A stretch of 39,625 nucleotides of DNA from Hyphomicrobiales bacterium (GTDB lineage: Bacteria > Pseudomonadota > Alphaproteobacteria > Rhizobiales > Rhizobiaceae): NCBI GenBank assembly GCA_900472605.1, contig UCJD01000026.1:1-39625 (forward strand), written 5' to 3'. Positions 27,331-35,500 of this stretch are shown piece after piece (positions within the stretch are counted from its first letter, which is position 1; each line of letters begins with the position of its first letter). The notes beneath the pieces are model-generated. The model saw only the letters and a list, made by a program, of their open reading frames with translations, ran no database searches and was not told the origin of the DNA. The position numbers and the translations under genes are program-made.

Positions 27331-28287
27331 TCAGAGCAGCCGCTCTCTCCACGTCTTGAGCTTCTCCAGCGACACGCCGATGCCGCCGCAGACCTCGATC
27401 AGAGGGTTCTTGAAGCGGGCGAGGAGGTCGGCGTGCACGTCGGCCACCGCGAGTGCGGCGCCGCAGGCGGGTTCGACGAGGATGCGGTAGGCGTCTGCGA
27501 ATTTCAGGCAGGCGGCGACGGCTTCAGCGTCGGTCACTGTCACGCTCTCGATCGGATGATGCCTGGGCAGGTCGAAGACGTGCTGGGCGACCTGTCGTGC
27601 GCCAAGCGAATTGGCGATCGAGGTGATGGCCGGCAGGGTGATGCGTTCACCGGCGGCCAGGCTGGCGTTAAAGGACGAGGCGCCTTCGGTCTCGACGGCG
27701 ATAACGGGCACACTATCGAAGCCATTGCGTTTCAGGCCGGCGACGATGCCGGCGAGCAGGCCGCCACCGCCGACGCTGGCAATCACGCAATCGAATTCCG
27801 CACCCTTGGCCACCACTTCGTCGATCAGCGTGCCGTGGCCTTCCCAGAGCAGAGGATGGTCGAATGGGTGCACATAGGCGGCCTTGCGCTCTGCGGCCAA
27901 GTTCACCGCATGAATATTCGCCTCGTCGAACACGGATCCATGGACGAGGACTGCGGCGCCGGTCGCGTCGATCGAGCGGCGGACTTCCTCGGAGGTGGTC
28001 TCCGGCACGACGATGGTAACGGGAACGCCGAGCGCGCGGCCGGCATAGGCGGCGGCGATGCCGGCATTGCCACCGGAAGCGCAGAAGATCTCCTTGGCGC
28101 CGTTTTCCACCTCGTGCTGGCACAATCTGCCGACGCCGCGCAGCTTGAAGCTTCCTGCCGGCTGCAGAGCGTCCAGCTTCAACCAGAGCGGCTTGTCGGC
28201 GGCGCTATAGTCGGCGGAGGTGCGAAAAAGCGGGGTGTCAAGATGGAGCGGTGCGGCGGGCATGGGCGTTTTCCGGATCATGGTCAC
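27331..28287 (-). CDS. PLP-dependent threonine/serine dehydratase
   Basis: Fold-type II PLP enzyme, 318 residues. The PLP lysine is in QPAGSFKLRG (K48). FCASGGNAGIAAAYAGRALGVPVTIVVPE binds the cofactor and substrate carboxylate. The phosphate-binding loop is SVGGGGLLAGI and the pyridine-nitrogen contact is in EVCGGIGVSLEKL. It lacks the C-terminal ACT-like regulatory domains of IlvA, so it is a catabolic serine/threonine dehydratase of the liver SDH-like type, releasing ammonia and a 2-keto acid. Start: GTG 28287 has AAGAAGG 5 nt upstream; ATG 28281 or 28266 are alternatives. It is convergent with leuD and divergent from leuB. Confidence 0.88.
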   Translation of the reverse strand: MTMIRKTPMPAAPLHLDTPLFRTSADYSAADKPLWLKLDALQPAGSFKLRGVGRLCQHEVENGAKEIFCASGGNAGIAAAYAGRALGVPVTIVVPETTSEEVRRSIDATGAAVLVHGSVFDEANIHAVNLAAERKAAYVHPFDHPLLWEGHGTLIDEVVAKGAEFDCVIASVGGGGLLAGIVAGLKRNGFDSVPVIAVETEGASSFNASLAAGERITLPAITSIANSLGARQVAQHVFDLPRHHPIESVTVTDAEAVAACLKFADAYRILVEPACGAALAVADVHADLLARFKNPLIEVCGGIGVSLEKLKTWRERLL

Positions 28288-28375
28288 GATGCCCTTCTTG
28301 TTGCCCAGGCAAATCGCGCGGTCAACCGATCGTTCAACTCTGGCGCCAACCGTACCGAAACGGCTTCTTCATCGC

Positions 28376-28404
28376 TTGAAATGCCTTCTGCCGAGGGCTA
28401 ATAA
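28376..28404 (+). promoter_or_regulatory. Candidate leuB promoter
   Basis: TTGAAA (28376-28381, preceded by C) and TAATAA (28399-28404) lie 17 bp apart, a good sigma-70 match. The transcript would start near 28411 and give a leader of about 23 nt with GGAGG. No leader peptide or attenuator fits in that space. Confidence 0.6.
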
Positions 28405-28433
28405 GCCGCAACTTGTTTTTCCCGGAGGGTTTC

Positions 28434-29546
28434 ATGACGACGCGCAATCTTTTCCTGCTGCCGGGCGACGGCATCGGTCCTGAGGCCATGGGCGAGGTCC
28501 GCAAGATCATCGCTTACATGAATGAGGAAATGTCCGCCGGCTTCGTCACCGACGAAGGTCTGGTCGGCGGCAGCGCCTATGACGCGCATGGCGCTGCGAT
28601 CTCCGAAGCCGACATGCAGAAGGCGCTTGCCGCCGATGCAGTTCTCTTCGGCGCCGTCGGCGGCCCGAAGTGGGACGACGTTCGTTATGAAGTCCGCCCC
28701 GAAGCCGGTCTGCTGCGCCTGCGCAAGGATCTCGAACTCTTTGCCAACCTGCGCCCTGCCATCTGCTATCCGGCGCTTGCTGCCGCTTCCTCGCTGAAGC
28801 CGGAGCTGGTCGAAGGCCTCGACATCCTGATCATCCGCGAGTTGACCGGCGGCGTCTATTTCGGCGAGCCGAAGACCATTACCGATCTCGGCAATGGTCA
28901 GAAGCGCGCTATCGACACGCAGGTCTACGACACCTACGAGATCGAGCGCATCTCCGCCGTGGCCTTCGAGATGGCCCGCACGCGCCAGAACCGCGTCTGC
29001 TCGATGGAAAAACGCAACGTCATGAAGTCTGGCGTTTTGTGGAACCAGGTCGTCACCGCAACGCATAAGGACAAGTATTCCGACGTCAAGCTCGAGCACA
29101 TGCTGGCAGATGCCGGCGGCATGCAGCTGGTGCGCGCGCCGAAGCAGTTCGACGTCATCGTTACCGACAACCTGTTCGGCGACATGCTGTCCGACGTTGC
29201 CGCCATGCTGACGGGTTCGCTCGGCATGCTGCCGTCGGCTTCGCTCGGCGCGCCTGACGGCAAGACCGGCAAGCGCAAGGCGCTCTACGAGCCCGTGCAC
29301 GGCTCGGCGCCCGATATCGCCGGCCAGGGCATTGCCAATCCGATCGCGATGATCGCTTCTTTCGCGATGTGCCTGCGCTACTCCTTCGCCATGGTCAAGG
29401 AAGCCGACAACCTCGAAAAGGCGATCGCCAACGTTCTCGACAAGGGCATCCGCACGGCCGATATCATGGCTGATGGTGCCAAGAAGGTCGGCACTGTCGA
29501 GATGGGCGAAGCGATTCTGGCTGAATTCAAGGCGCTTTCTGCCTGA
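28434..29546 (+). CDS. leuB: 3-isopropylmalate dehydrogenase
   Basis: NAD-dependent oxidative decarboxylation of 3-isopropylmalate, step three of leucine synthesis. It has 370 residues from ATG 28434 ([22 protein letters not shown]), with GGAGG 6 nt upstream; the frame also has an ATG at 28413 without a site. [16 protein letters not shown] holds the substrate arginines. [14 protein letters not shown] and the metal-binding [30 protein letters not shown] are the dehydrogenase signature, and [15 protein letters not shown] is the NAD-binding loop. The stop codon abuts a parS-like site and a terminator. Confidence 0.97.
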   Translation: MTTRNLFLLPGDGIGPEAMGEVRKIIAYMNEEMSAGFVTDEGLVGGSAYDAHGAAISEADMQKALAADAVLFGAVGGPKWDDVRYEVRPEAGLLRLRKDLELFANLRPAICYPALAAASSLKPELVEGLDILIIRELTGGVYFGEPKTITDLGNGQKRAIDTQVYDTYEIERISAVAFEMARTRQNRVCSMEKRNVMKSGVLWNQVVTATHKDKYSDVKLEHMLADAGGMQLVRAPKQFDVIVTDNLFGDMLSDVAAMLTGSLGMLPSASLGAPDGKTGKRKALYEPVHGSAPDIAGQGIANPIAMIASFAMCLRYSFAMVKEADNLEKAIANVLDKGIRTADIMADGAKKVGTVEMGEAILAEFKALSA

Positions 29547-29562
29547 TATTTCACGTGAAACA
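29547..29562. promoter_or_regulatory. parS-like ParB-binding site
   Basis: TATTTCACGTGAAACA matches the bacterial parS consensus TGTTTCACGTGAAACA at 15 of 16 positions, with an intact central TTTCACGTGAAA palindrome. It starts at the base after the leuB stop codon. ParB bound to such sites loads SMC and moves the chromosome origin region. A chance match this good is unlikely in a 40-kb window. Confidence 0.75.
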
Positions 29563-29568
29563 CGTCTC

Positions 29569-29603
29569 AGGCCCTTCGCATCTCATAATGCGGAGGGCCT
29601 TTG
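29569..29603 (+). terminator. Rho-independent terminator after leuB
   Basis: A 13-bp stem (29569-29581 with 29588-29600, one T-G pair) has a 6-nt loop CTCATA and is followed by TTGCATT. The T tract is short, but the stem is strong. It lies 22 nt after the leuB stop, just past the parS-like site. Confidence 0.7.
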
Positions 29604-29665
29604 CATTGAAGGCACCTGCAGTAGCCCCTATCTCCCTTCTGCATTGAGAAACGAGTGGGAGTGGA

Positions 29666-30427
29666 ATGAGCGAGAGTGTCGATCGCGCGCCGAGTTTTTG
29701 GGGCTATCTTAAAAAGCGCTATCAGGCGCGCCGCACGATCCACCGCCGGGTTCCTTGGAAGGGCTTTGCGTTTTCCGCGATCAATGCCATCGCCATCGCC
29801 TTCTTCGTGTTCGATCGCCCGCTCGGTCTGGCTGCCAAGGATCTTGCAGCACCGCTGATCTCGATCGCGGGCGATGTCACTGACATCGGCAGGCTTGCTT
29901 GGATCCTTGGTGGTCTCTCAACCGTCCTTGCTACTGCCTATCTGGTCCGCCGTCGCCTGTGGAAGGTACGCGAGAGGTTCCGAATGATCTATTTCGGGCA
30001 GATGACGGCCTATGTTGGGCTTTCCGTCCTGTTCACCGCCATTATCGCCAATGTCCTGAAGTTCGCGATCGGGCGGGCCCGGCCGCTTATCTATGATCAA
30101 GAGGGTATCTTCAGCTTCGCGCCGTTCAACATGGATTTCCTGCATCAGAGCTTTCCCTCTGGGCATTCGGCCAATATCGGCGCGCTGTTCGTGGCGCTGG
30201 CTCTGCTCTTTCCGCGTTTTCGCCTCGGCTTCGTGGCCATTGGTCTCTGGCTCGGCGCAACCCGCATCATCATCGGCGTGCACTATCCGAGCGACGTTAC
30301 GGCGGGACTGGCGCTTGGCGCGTGGATCGCCTTTGCCACATCGGTGCTGTTTGCACGCTTCGGTCTGGTGTTCTCGATCGGTCGCGATGGCGGGTGGCCG
30401 ATACCGCGGCTCAGCCGCTTGCTTTAG
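29666..30427 (+). CDS. PAP2-family membrane phosphatase (first copy)
   Basis: A 253-residue membrane protein with about five to six hydrophobic segments. All three PAP2 phosphatase motifs are present: KFAIGRARP (about 132-140), FPSGHSANIG (163-172, with His167) and GATRIIIGVHYPSDV (His206, Asp210). The active site faces the periplasm in such proteins. Likely substrates are lipid phosphates such as undecaprenyl pyrophosphate, phosphatidylglycerol phosphate or lipid A phosphates (LpxE-like enzymes are known in rhizobia), but the sequence does not decide. It is followed after 83 nt by a paralogue. Confidence 0.88.
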   Translation: MSESVDRAPSFWGYLKKRYQARRTIHRRVPWKGFAFSAINAIAIAFFVFDRPLGLAAKDLAAPLISIAGDVTDIGRLAWILGGLSTVLATAYLVRRRLWKVRERFRMIYFGQMTAYVGLSVLFTAIIANVLKFAIGRARPLIYDQEGIFSFAPFNMDFLHQSFPSGHSANIGALFVALALLFPRFRLGFVAIGLWLGATRIIIGVHYPSDVTAGLALGAWIAFATSVLFARFGLVFSIGRDGGWPIPRLSRLL

Positions 30428-30510
30428 GCGCCTTCGTAAAAAATCTGTGTTCTGTCTCTGCTAGGTCTCGATCGTTGATCGACAACCCCTGACCAGGACC
30501 GCCGACAGAC

Positions 30511-31359
30511 ATGAAATCCTTTCTCTCCTCGCTTGAGAAACGCAGGCTCCGCTGTCGTCACGGCATGTCCCATCTGCACTGGCAGTCCTGTCTGTTCGTC
30601 ACCGTCAACGCCGTGATCCTCTCGCTTTTGTTGTTCGACGGCCCCGTCGGTAGCGATCACGTGCCGCCCGCTGTTCGCAGGATCGGATTGATACTCACGG
30701 ACTTCGGAAAGTCCGACTGGATCATCATCGTCAGCGCCTTCCTCTTGTTCCAAGGCTGGGCGTCGTCGCGGACCGCCACCAGCGTCCGTCACCGCCTGCA
30801 GGCGCTCAGGGTCAGCTGGATCGGCTGTTATCTCCTGGTTTCGATCGCGCTGTCGGGACTGGTCGCCAATCTCCTGAAGCGGCTGATCGGGCGGGCTAGG
30901 CCGGAGCACTTCCAGGACTATGGCGTCTTCTCGTTCTCGTCCTTTTCCGGCCACTCCTTCGAGAGCTTTCCATCCGGCCACGCAACGACGATCGGCGCCT
31001 TCTTCGCCGCCTTCGCGCTGCTCTTCCCACGCTATCGCATCGCATTCGTGGCCTGCGCGCTGTGGTTCGGCATGACCCGGGTCATGGTGAGCGCGCATTA
31101 TCCGAGCGATGTGATCGCCGGCCTGGCGCTTGGCGGATGGTTCTCGATGATGATCGCCATTGTCTATGCGCGCCACAATCTTCTTTTTCGCCCAGGTGTT
31201 GGCGGCTGGCCGCAGCCCAAGCGGCTGTTCCCGGCAATAAAAAACCCGGCGCCTTTGGAGCGCCGGGCCTTGTCTTTCGTCTTGGGGATCTTCAATCCAT
31301 TGCGTGGATATCGCGGTCCTTGGTTTCTGGCAGGAAAATCAGGCCGATCACAAGCGTGA
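30511..31359 (+). CDS. PAP2-family membrane phosphatase (second copy)
   Basis: A 282-residue paralogue of the gene before it, with the motifs KRLIGRARP, FPSGHATTIG (153-162, His157) and RVMVSAHYPSDV (His196, Asp200). Spacing and membrane pattern match the first copy; the sequences otherwise differ, so the duplication is old. The last 40 residues or so (from about KNPAPLERRAL) are read through the terminator hairpin of the convergent MFS gene and overlap that gene by 68 nt. They are unlike the family and may be a recent extension after loss of an earlier stop. A CAGGA lies 15 nt before the ATG, a weak ribosome-binding site. Confidence 0.85.
   Translation: MKSFLSSLEKRRLRCRHGMSHLHWQSCLFVTVNAVILSLLLFDGPVGSDHVPPAVRRIGLILTDFGKSDWIIIVSAFLLFQGWASSRTATSVRHRLQALRVSWIGCYLLVSIALSGLVANLLKRLIGRARPEHFQDYGVFSFSSFSGHSFESFPSGHATTIGAFFAAFALLFPRYRIAFVACALWFGMTRVMVSAHYPSDVIAGLALGGWFSMMIAIVYARHNLLFRPGVGGWPQPKRLFPAIKNPAPLERRALSFVLGIFNPLRGYRGPWFLAGKSGRSQA
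31237..31267 (-). terminator. Rho-independent terminator of the MFS gene
   Basis: An 8-bp GC stem CCCGGCGC/GCGCCGGG (31245-31252 with 31260-31267) is followed on the minus strand by TTTTTTATTG. It lies 24 nt after the MFS stop codon but inside the 3' part of the convergent PAP2 gene. Confidence 0.85.
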
Positions 31360-33178
31360 TCGCGGCGAAGACGATCGGGTACCAGAGGCCGAAGTAGATA
31401 TCGCCAGTGGCGGCACTCATCGCGAAGGCCGTTGCCGGCAGCAGACCGCCGAACCAGCCGTTGCCGATGTGATAGGGCAGCGACATGCCGGTGTAGCGGA
31501 TGCGGGTCGGGAAGAGTTCGACCAAGAGGGCGGCGATTGGGCCGTAGACCATCGTGACGTAGAGAACCAGCACGAACAGGATGGCGATAGTGCCGATCCA
31601 GTTGACGCGAGCAGGGTCCGCCGTCATCGCGAAAGTGCCACCGCCAGCGATGCTGTAGACGGCCATGTCGGTGACACCATTTGCTTCGTCAGCCGTCAGC
31701 AGCTTGGCTGCCACCAACTTGTCTGCCGGCATGGTCTCCTTGGCGCCCGCGCGGACCGCCTCGGGGTTCAGCGACAGTTCCGGGTTGGCGGCGATGAAGG
31801 CGTCAAGCTTGGCGTCAGGAACCTTGATGGCACCGCGGTTTAGCGGATAGCCACCATCGTGAAGAGCGATGTTGACGCTCTTCTCAAAAGCGGCTGTCAG
31901 GCCCTTGGCTTTGTCGCCGGCGGCAACGGCGTCGAAGCTGGTGATGGTTTCATCGCCGATCTTGACGGTTGCCGGCTGGCCGGCAGGGCCGGGGACGACA
32001 TCATAGGGCACCGAATTCTTGGTCAGGAATGCGGTTGCCACGTCGCAGGAACTGGTGAACTTCGATGTGCCGGTCGGGTTGAACTGGAATTTGCAGTCGG
32101 CCGGATCTGCGGTGACCGTGGCGCGGACGGAGGCCTGAGCCTCGGCGAGCGCCGGGTTTGCGGTCCAGGTCATGGCCTTGAACAGCGGGTTGTAGGTAAC
32201 GGCTGCGATCAGCAGGCCGGCCATGATGATCGGCTTGCGGCCGATCTTGTCGGACAGGCCGCCAAAGATGACAAAGAACGGCGTGCCGAGGATGAGACCG
32301 ATGGCGACCATGATGTTGGCCGATTGCAGATCGACCTTCAGCACGTTCTGCAGGAAGAACAGCGCATAGAACTGGCCGCCATACCAGACGACGGCCTGAC
32401 CCATGGTGGCGCCGAGCAACGCGATGATCGCGATCTTGGCGTTTCTCCACTGGCCGAATGCTTCCGTCAGCGGCGCCTTGGAGCCCTTGCCTTCGGCCTT
32501 CATCTTCTGGAAGGCCGGCGATTCGTTCATTCGCACGCGGATCCATACGGAGACGCCAAGCAGGATGACGGAAACAAGGAACGGAATGCGCCAGCCCCAG
32601 GCGGCGAAGGCTTCCTTGCCCATGATGAACTGGACGCCGACGATGACGATCAGCGACAGGAAAAGGCCGAGCGTTGCGGTCGTCTGGATCCAGGAGGTGA
32701 AGTAGCCGCGCCGGCCGTTCGGCGCGTGCTCGGCCACATAGGTGGCGGCCCCGCCATACTCACCGCCGAGCGCCAGACCCTGCAGCAGACGCAGGCCGAT
32801 CAGGATGATCGGAGCGGCGATGCCGATGGTGGCGGCACCCGGAAGGATACCGACCAGGAAGGTCGAGAGACCCATGATCAGGATCGTCACCAGGAAGGTG
32901 TATTTGCGGCCGACGAGATCGCCGAGGCGGCCGAAGACCAGCGCGCCGAAAGGGCGTACCAGGAAGCCGGCGGCGAAGGCCAGCAGCGTGAAGATGTTGC
33001 GGGTGGCTTCCGGATATTGGGTGAAATAGGTGGCGCCGATATAGGTAGCGAGAGAGCCGTACAGATAGAAATCGTACCACTCGAATACGGTACCGAGCGA
33101 GGAGGCGAAGATGACCTTCTTCTCCTCCGACGTCATCGGCCCGGCCTTTGCGCCGGCGACGCTTGCGACATTTGCCAT
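31292..33178 (-). CDS. MFS transporter, metabolite:H+ symporter (MHS) family, with a large loop insert
   Basis: A 628-residue carrier of the MHS group (relatives of ProP, KgtP and ShiA). ATG 33178 is chosen because GGAGGACAGAAC precedes it; the frame is open to 33232. Family features are SSLGTVFEWYDFYLYGSLA, FLVRPFGALVFGRLGDLVGRKYTFL (motif A in loop 2-3), LQGLALGGEYGGAATYVAEHAPNGRRG and the second motif A GLSDKIGRKPIIMAG (loop 8-9). A block of about 190 residues (about 335-525) without membrane character stands between TM9 and TM10, so it should be periplasmic. It contains two cysteines (C362, C378). Usual members have about 430-450 residues. The substrate is unknown, probably an organic acid or compatible solute. 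Confidence 0.9.
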   Translation of the reverse strand: MANVASVAGAKAGPMTSEEKKVIFASSLGTVFEWYDFYLYGSLATYIGATYFTQYPEATRNIFTLLAFAAGFLVRPFGALVFGRLGDLVGRKYTFLVTILIMGLSTFLVGILPGAATIGIAAPIILIGLRLLQGLALGGEYGGAATYVAEHAPNGRRGYFTSWIQTTATLGLFLSLIVIVGVQFIMGKEAFAAWGWRIPFLVSVILLGVSVWIRVRMNESPAFQKMKAEGKGSKAPLTEAFGQWRNAKIAIIALLGATMGQAVVWYGGQFYALFFLQNVLKVDLQSANIMVAIGLILGTPFFVIFGGLSDKIGRKPIIMAGLLIAAVTYNPLFKAMTWTANPALAEAQASVRATVTADPADCKFQFNPTGTSKFTSSCDVATAFLTKNSVPYDVVPGPAGQPATVKIGDETITSFDAVAAGDKAKGLTAAFEKSVNIALHDGGYPLNRGAIKVPDAKLDAFIAANPELSLNPEAVRAGAKETMPADKLVAAKLLTADEANGVTDMAVYSIAGGGTFAMTADPARVNWIGTIAILFVLVLYVTMVYGPIAALLVELFPTRIRYTGMSLPYHIGNGWFGGLLPATAFAMSAATGDIYFGLWYPIVFAAITLVIGLIFLPETKDRDIHAMD

Positions 33179-33353
33179 GTTCTGTCCTCCACAGAATGAT
33201 CTGAATGCGGCGCGCGACCATACTCTCCTCAAAGCATACCCCTGGCCGCGGTTCGCCTGTGAGGACTGTGACAGAAAAGTGATCCGTTACGGAGAGCGGC
33301 TTTGGGATTATGACTTTAGTCTAATGCAAGGCATGTCGTTCAGAGGGTCGAAA

Positions 33354-33386
33354 CGAAAAAAGCCGGATGGCAGGACCATCCGGCTT
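33354..33386 (-). terminator. Rho-independent terminator of ndvA
   Basis: A perfect 11-bp stem AAGCCGGATGG/CCATCCGGCTT (33360-33370 with 33376-33386) has a 5-nt loop. On the minus strand it is followed by TTTTTCG. It lies 23 nt after the ndvA stop. The 230 bp between ndvA and the MFS gene hold no other feature I can support. Confidence 0.9.
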
Positions 33387-33409
33387 GTTCGATTTGTTGA
33401 GCAGCCCTA

Positions 33410-35173
33410 TCAGGCGGCTTCGGTCGTGTGTGCCTTGCGGACTTCCTCGTCCGTGAGAATGCCGGAGGCGCGCAGCAGGGCGGCAAAGCGGCCGTTGCTC
33501 TGGCTCAGTTCGTCGAAGCTGCCTTCTTCGACGACGCGACCGTTGTCGAGGAAGAGAACCTTGTCGGCCTCGCGAACCGTCGACAGGCGGTGGGCGATGA
33601 TGAAGGTGGTGCGGTTCTGACGCAGATTGTCGATCGCAGCCTTCACGCGGTTTTCGGTCTCGACGTCGAGCGCGCTCGTCGCCTCGTCCAGCACCAGGAT
33701 CGGCGCATCCTTGAGGATGGCGCGGGCGATCGCCACACGCTGGCGCTCGCCGCCCGAAAGCCTGTTGCCGCGCTCGCCGACATGGGTGTCGTACTGGTCT
33801 TCGCGGGTCTCGATGAAGTCGGCGGCGGCGGCAGCTTCTGCCGCACGGCGCATGTCTTCATCGGTGGCGTTTTCCCGGCCGAGGCGAATGTTGTCGCTGA
33901 TCGAGCGATTGAGCAGGCCGGCATCCTGGAAGACGGTGGCGATATAGCGGCGCAGCGACTTGCGCGTGACCTTCGTCGTGTCGTGACCATCGACGAGGAT
34001 CTGGCCGCTGTCGGGGTCATAGACGCGCTGCAGCAGGTTGATCATCGTCGTCTTGCCCGAGCCGGTCGGGCCGACGATCGCAACCGTCTGGCCAGCCTTG
34101 GCGGTGAAGGACACGTTGTGCAGGCCCTGTGCCGTGTTGCCGAAGCGGAACGACACGTTGCGGAATTCGACTTCGCCCTTGACGTCGGCGATGTCGGCGT
34201 TGCCTGCCGGCTCTTCGCGTTCACGGACCGAATCTTCGAGTGCATAGAAATCCACGAGCTTCGAACGGGCCTCGAAAATCTGCGAGGCGAACTGACGCAT
34301 CTGGTCGAGACGCGAGATCAGCAGGTTGGCAAAGCCGATGAAGGCGATGACGTCACCGATGCGCAGCTCGCCGGCCTGAACCATGACGGTACCGATGACG
34401 AGAATGATCATCATAGCGATGGTCGAAGCCATGCGGTTCATCGCGCCAGCCAGCGCCCACCAGTCGAGAACCGGGTACTGGGCCTGCAGCAGGCGTTCGG
34501 TGAAGGACTTCAGCGCCTTGGTTTCTGCTTCGATACGGTTGTAGCTATGCAGCACCGAGACGTTGCTGATCGAGTCGCTGACATGCGAGAAGACCGTGTG
34601 GTAGTGGTTTTCGACCGAAGCCTGGCCGTCCTTGGTGCGGCTCATGACGAGGCGACCGATCAGCCAGTAGGCGATACCGAGCACGACCAGCACGCCGGAC
34701 AGGCGAACGTCCATCGAGATCGCCGTCGGGATGAGGATGGCGATGGCAACAGCGGTCGCAAGGTGATTGCGCATGAATTCGAGCCAGAGGCCGAACAGCG
34801 TTTCACAGGCGCGCAGCAGCGTATGCAGGGCATTGGACGTGCCACGCTGATGATGCCAGGACAGCGGCATGGAGATGATGCGGCCGAAAGCTTCCGTCAG
34901 AAGCGTTGCGCGACGGCCATGCGCCAGCCGGTCGGCCTCGCGGGCGACCAGGACGAAGGCGATCGTGTTGAAGACAGCGAAACCGGCCCACATGAACAAG
35001 ATCGGCTTGACCTCGCCTTTGCCGGAAATTGCATCTATAATGCGGCCGAAAAGGATCGGCTCGGCGATGGTGATCGCTGCGAGCACGATGTTCGCGATAA
35101 CGACCAGGGATACGCGGAACTTATAGGCGCCAAGATAGCGCAAAGCTCTTGCATAGACCTTGAAAAGCGACAC
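33410..35173 (-). CDS. ndvA: Beta-(1,2)-glucan export ATP-binding/permease protein
   Basis: Exporter of cyclic beta-(1,2)-glucan to the periplasm (NdvA of Sinorhizobium, ChvA of Agrobacterium), needed for osmotic adaptation and for nodule invasion or attachment. The start is GTG 35173, with GAGGA 7 nt upstream, giving 587 residues (MSLFKVYARALRYLGAYKFRVSL), the length of ChvA; the frame is open to 35194. The membrane domain (about 1-310) has six segments. The ATPase has Walker A VGPTGSGKTT, Q loop VFQDAGLL, signature RLSGGERQRVAIARA, Walker B ILVLDEATSALD and the switch His in IIAHRLSTV. It is divergent from expR. The glucan synthase ndvB is not in the window. Confidence 0.96.
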   Translation of the reverse strand: MSLFKVYARALRYLGAYKFRVSLVVIANIVLAAITIAEPILFGRIIDAISGKGEVKPILFMWAGFAVFNTIAFVLVAREADRLAHGRRATLLTEAFGRIISMPLSWHHQRGTSNALHTLLRACETLFGLWLEFMRNHLATAVAIAILIPTAISMDVRLSGVLVVLGIAYWLIGRLVMSRTKDGQASVENHYHTVFSHVSDSISNVSVLHSYNRIEAETKALKSFTERLLQAQYPVLDWWALAGAMNRMASTIAMMIILVIGTVMVQAGELRIGDVIAFIGFANLLISRLDQMRQFASQIFEARSKLVDFYALEDSVREREEPAGNADIADVKGEVEFRNVSFRFGNTAQGLHNVSFTAKAGQTVAIVGPTGSGKTTMINLLQRVYDPDSGQILVDGHDTTKVTRKSLRRYIATVFQDAGLLNRSISDNIRLGRENATDEDMRRAAEAAAAADFIETREDQYDTHVGERGNRLSGGERQRVAIARAILKDAPILVLDEATSALDVETENRVKAAIDNLRQNRTTFIIAHRLSTVREADKVLFLDNGRVVEEGSFDELSQSNGRFAALLRASGILTDEEVRKAHTTEAA

Positions 35174-35500
35174 GGCGAATTCCTCTTTGTGCATCTGCGA
35201 AATAGCGGATGGTGCGATGCTACTAAAACCTATCTGAACTGGCGATTAACAAGGCATTCATTGTTTGAGTTTCGCCGCCGGTCCGATGCTCGATTTCATG
35301 AGCGGGTGCCAGATGTGGTAAAATTTCTTAGTGAAATAAAAAGGCCCTGCAATTAACGCTTGCGTTGTCGCGTCAAACTGGCACAACCATAAACGATATT
35401 CTGAACTCTAATTTTAATTGCATCGATAACCGTTCGCTATCGGGGCAACTCCTGTCGCAGCGGCTTCACTTGAAAGCCTGGATGGGATGGGGGCATTTTA
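35174..35500. promoter_or_regulatory. ndvA-expR divergent intergenic region
   Basis: These 327 bp are AT-rich compared with their surroundings and hold no gene. A candidate expR promoter is TTGTCG (35365-35370), 17 bp, CATAAA (35388-35393). A dyad CGATA-N9-TATCG (35424-35442) lies downstream of it, of about the size of a LuxR-type site. For ndvA I see no convincing promoter on the minus strand. All are pattern matches only. Confidence 0.35.

Noticed and set aside
27286..28401. 371-codon plus-strand frame opposite the dehydratase
   Set aside because: Shadow of the PLP enzyme; it also begins within the leuD terminator.
31859..33199. 446-codon plus-strand frame over the MFS gene
   Set aside because: Composition (very rich in D, E, G and Q) and lack of motifs show it is the antisense reading of a membrane-protein gene.
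33428..35356. 642-codon open frame opposite ndvA
   Set aside because: Rich in D, R, G, A and V with no family pattern. It is the antisense shadow of a GC-rich gene whose own motifs are complete.
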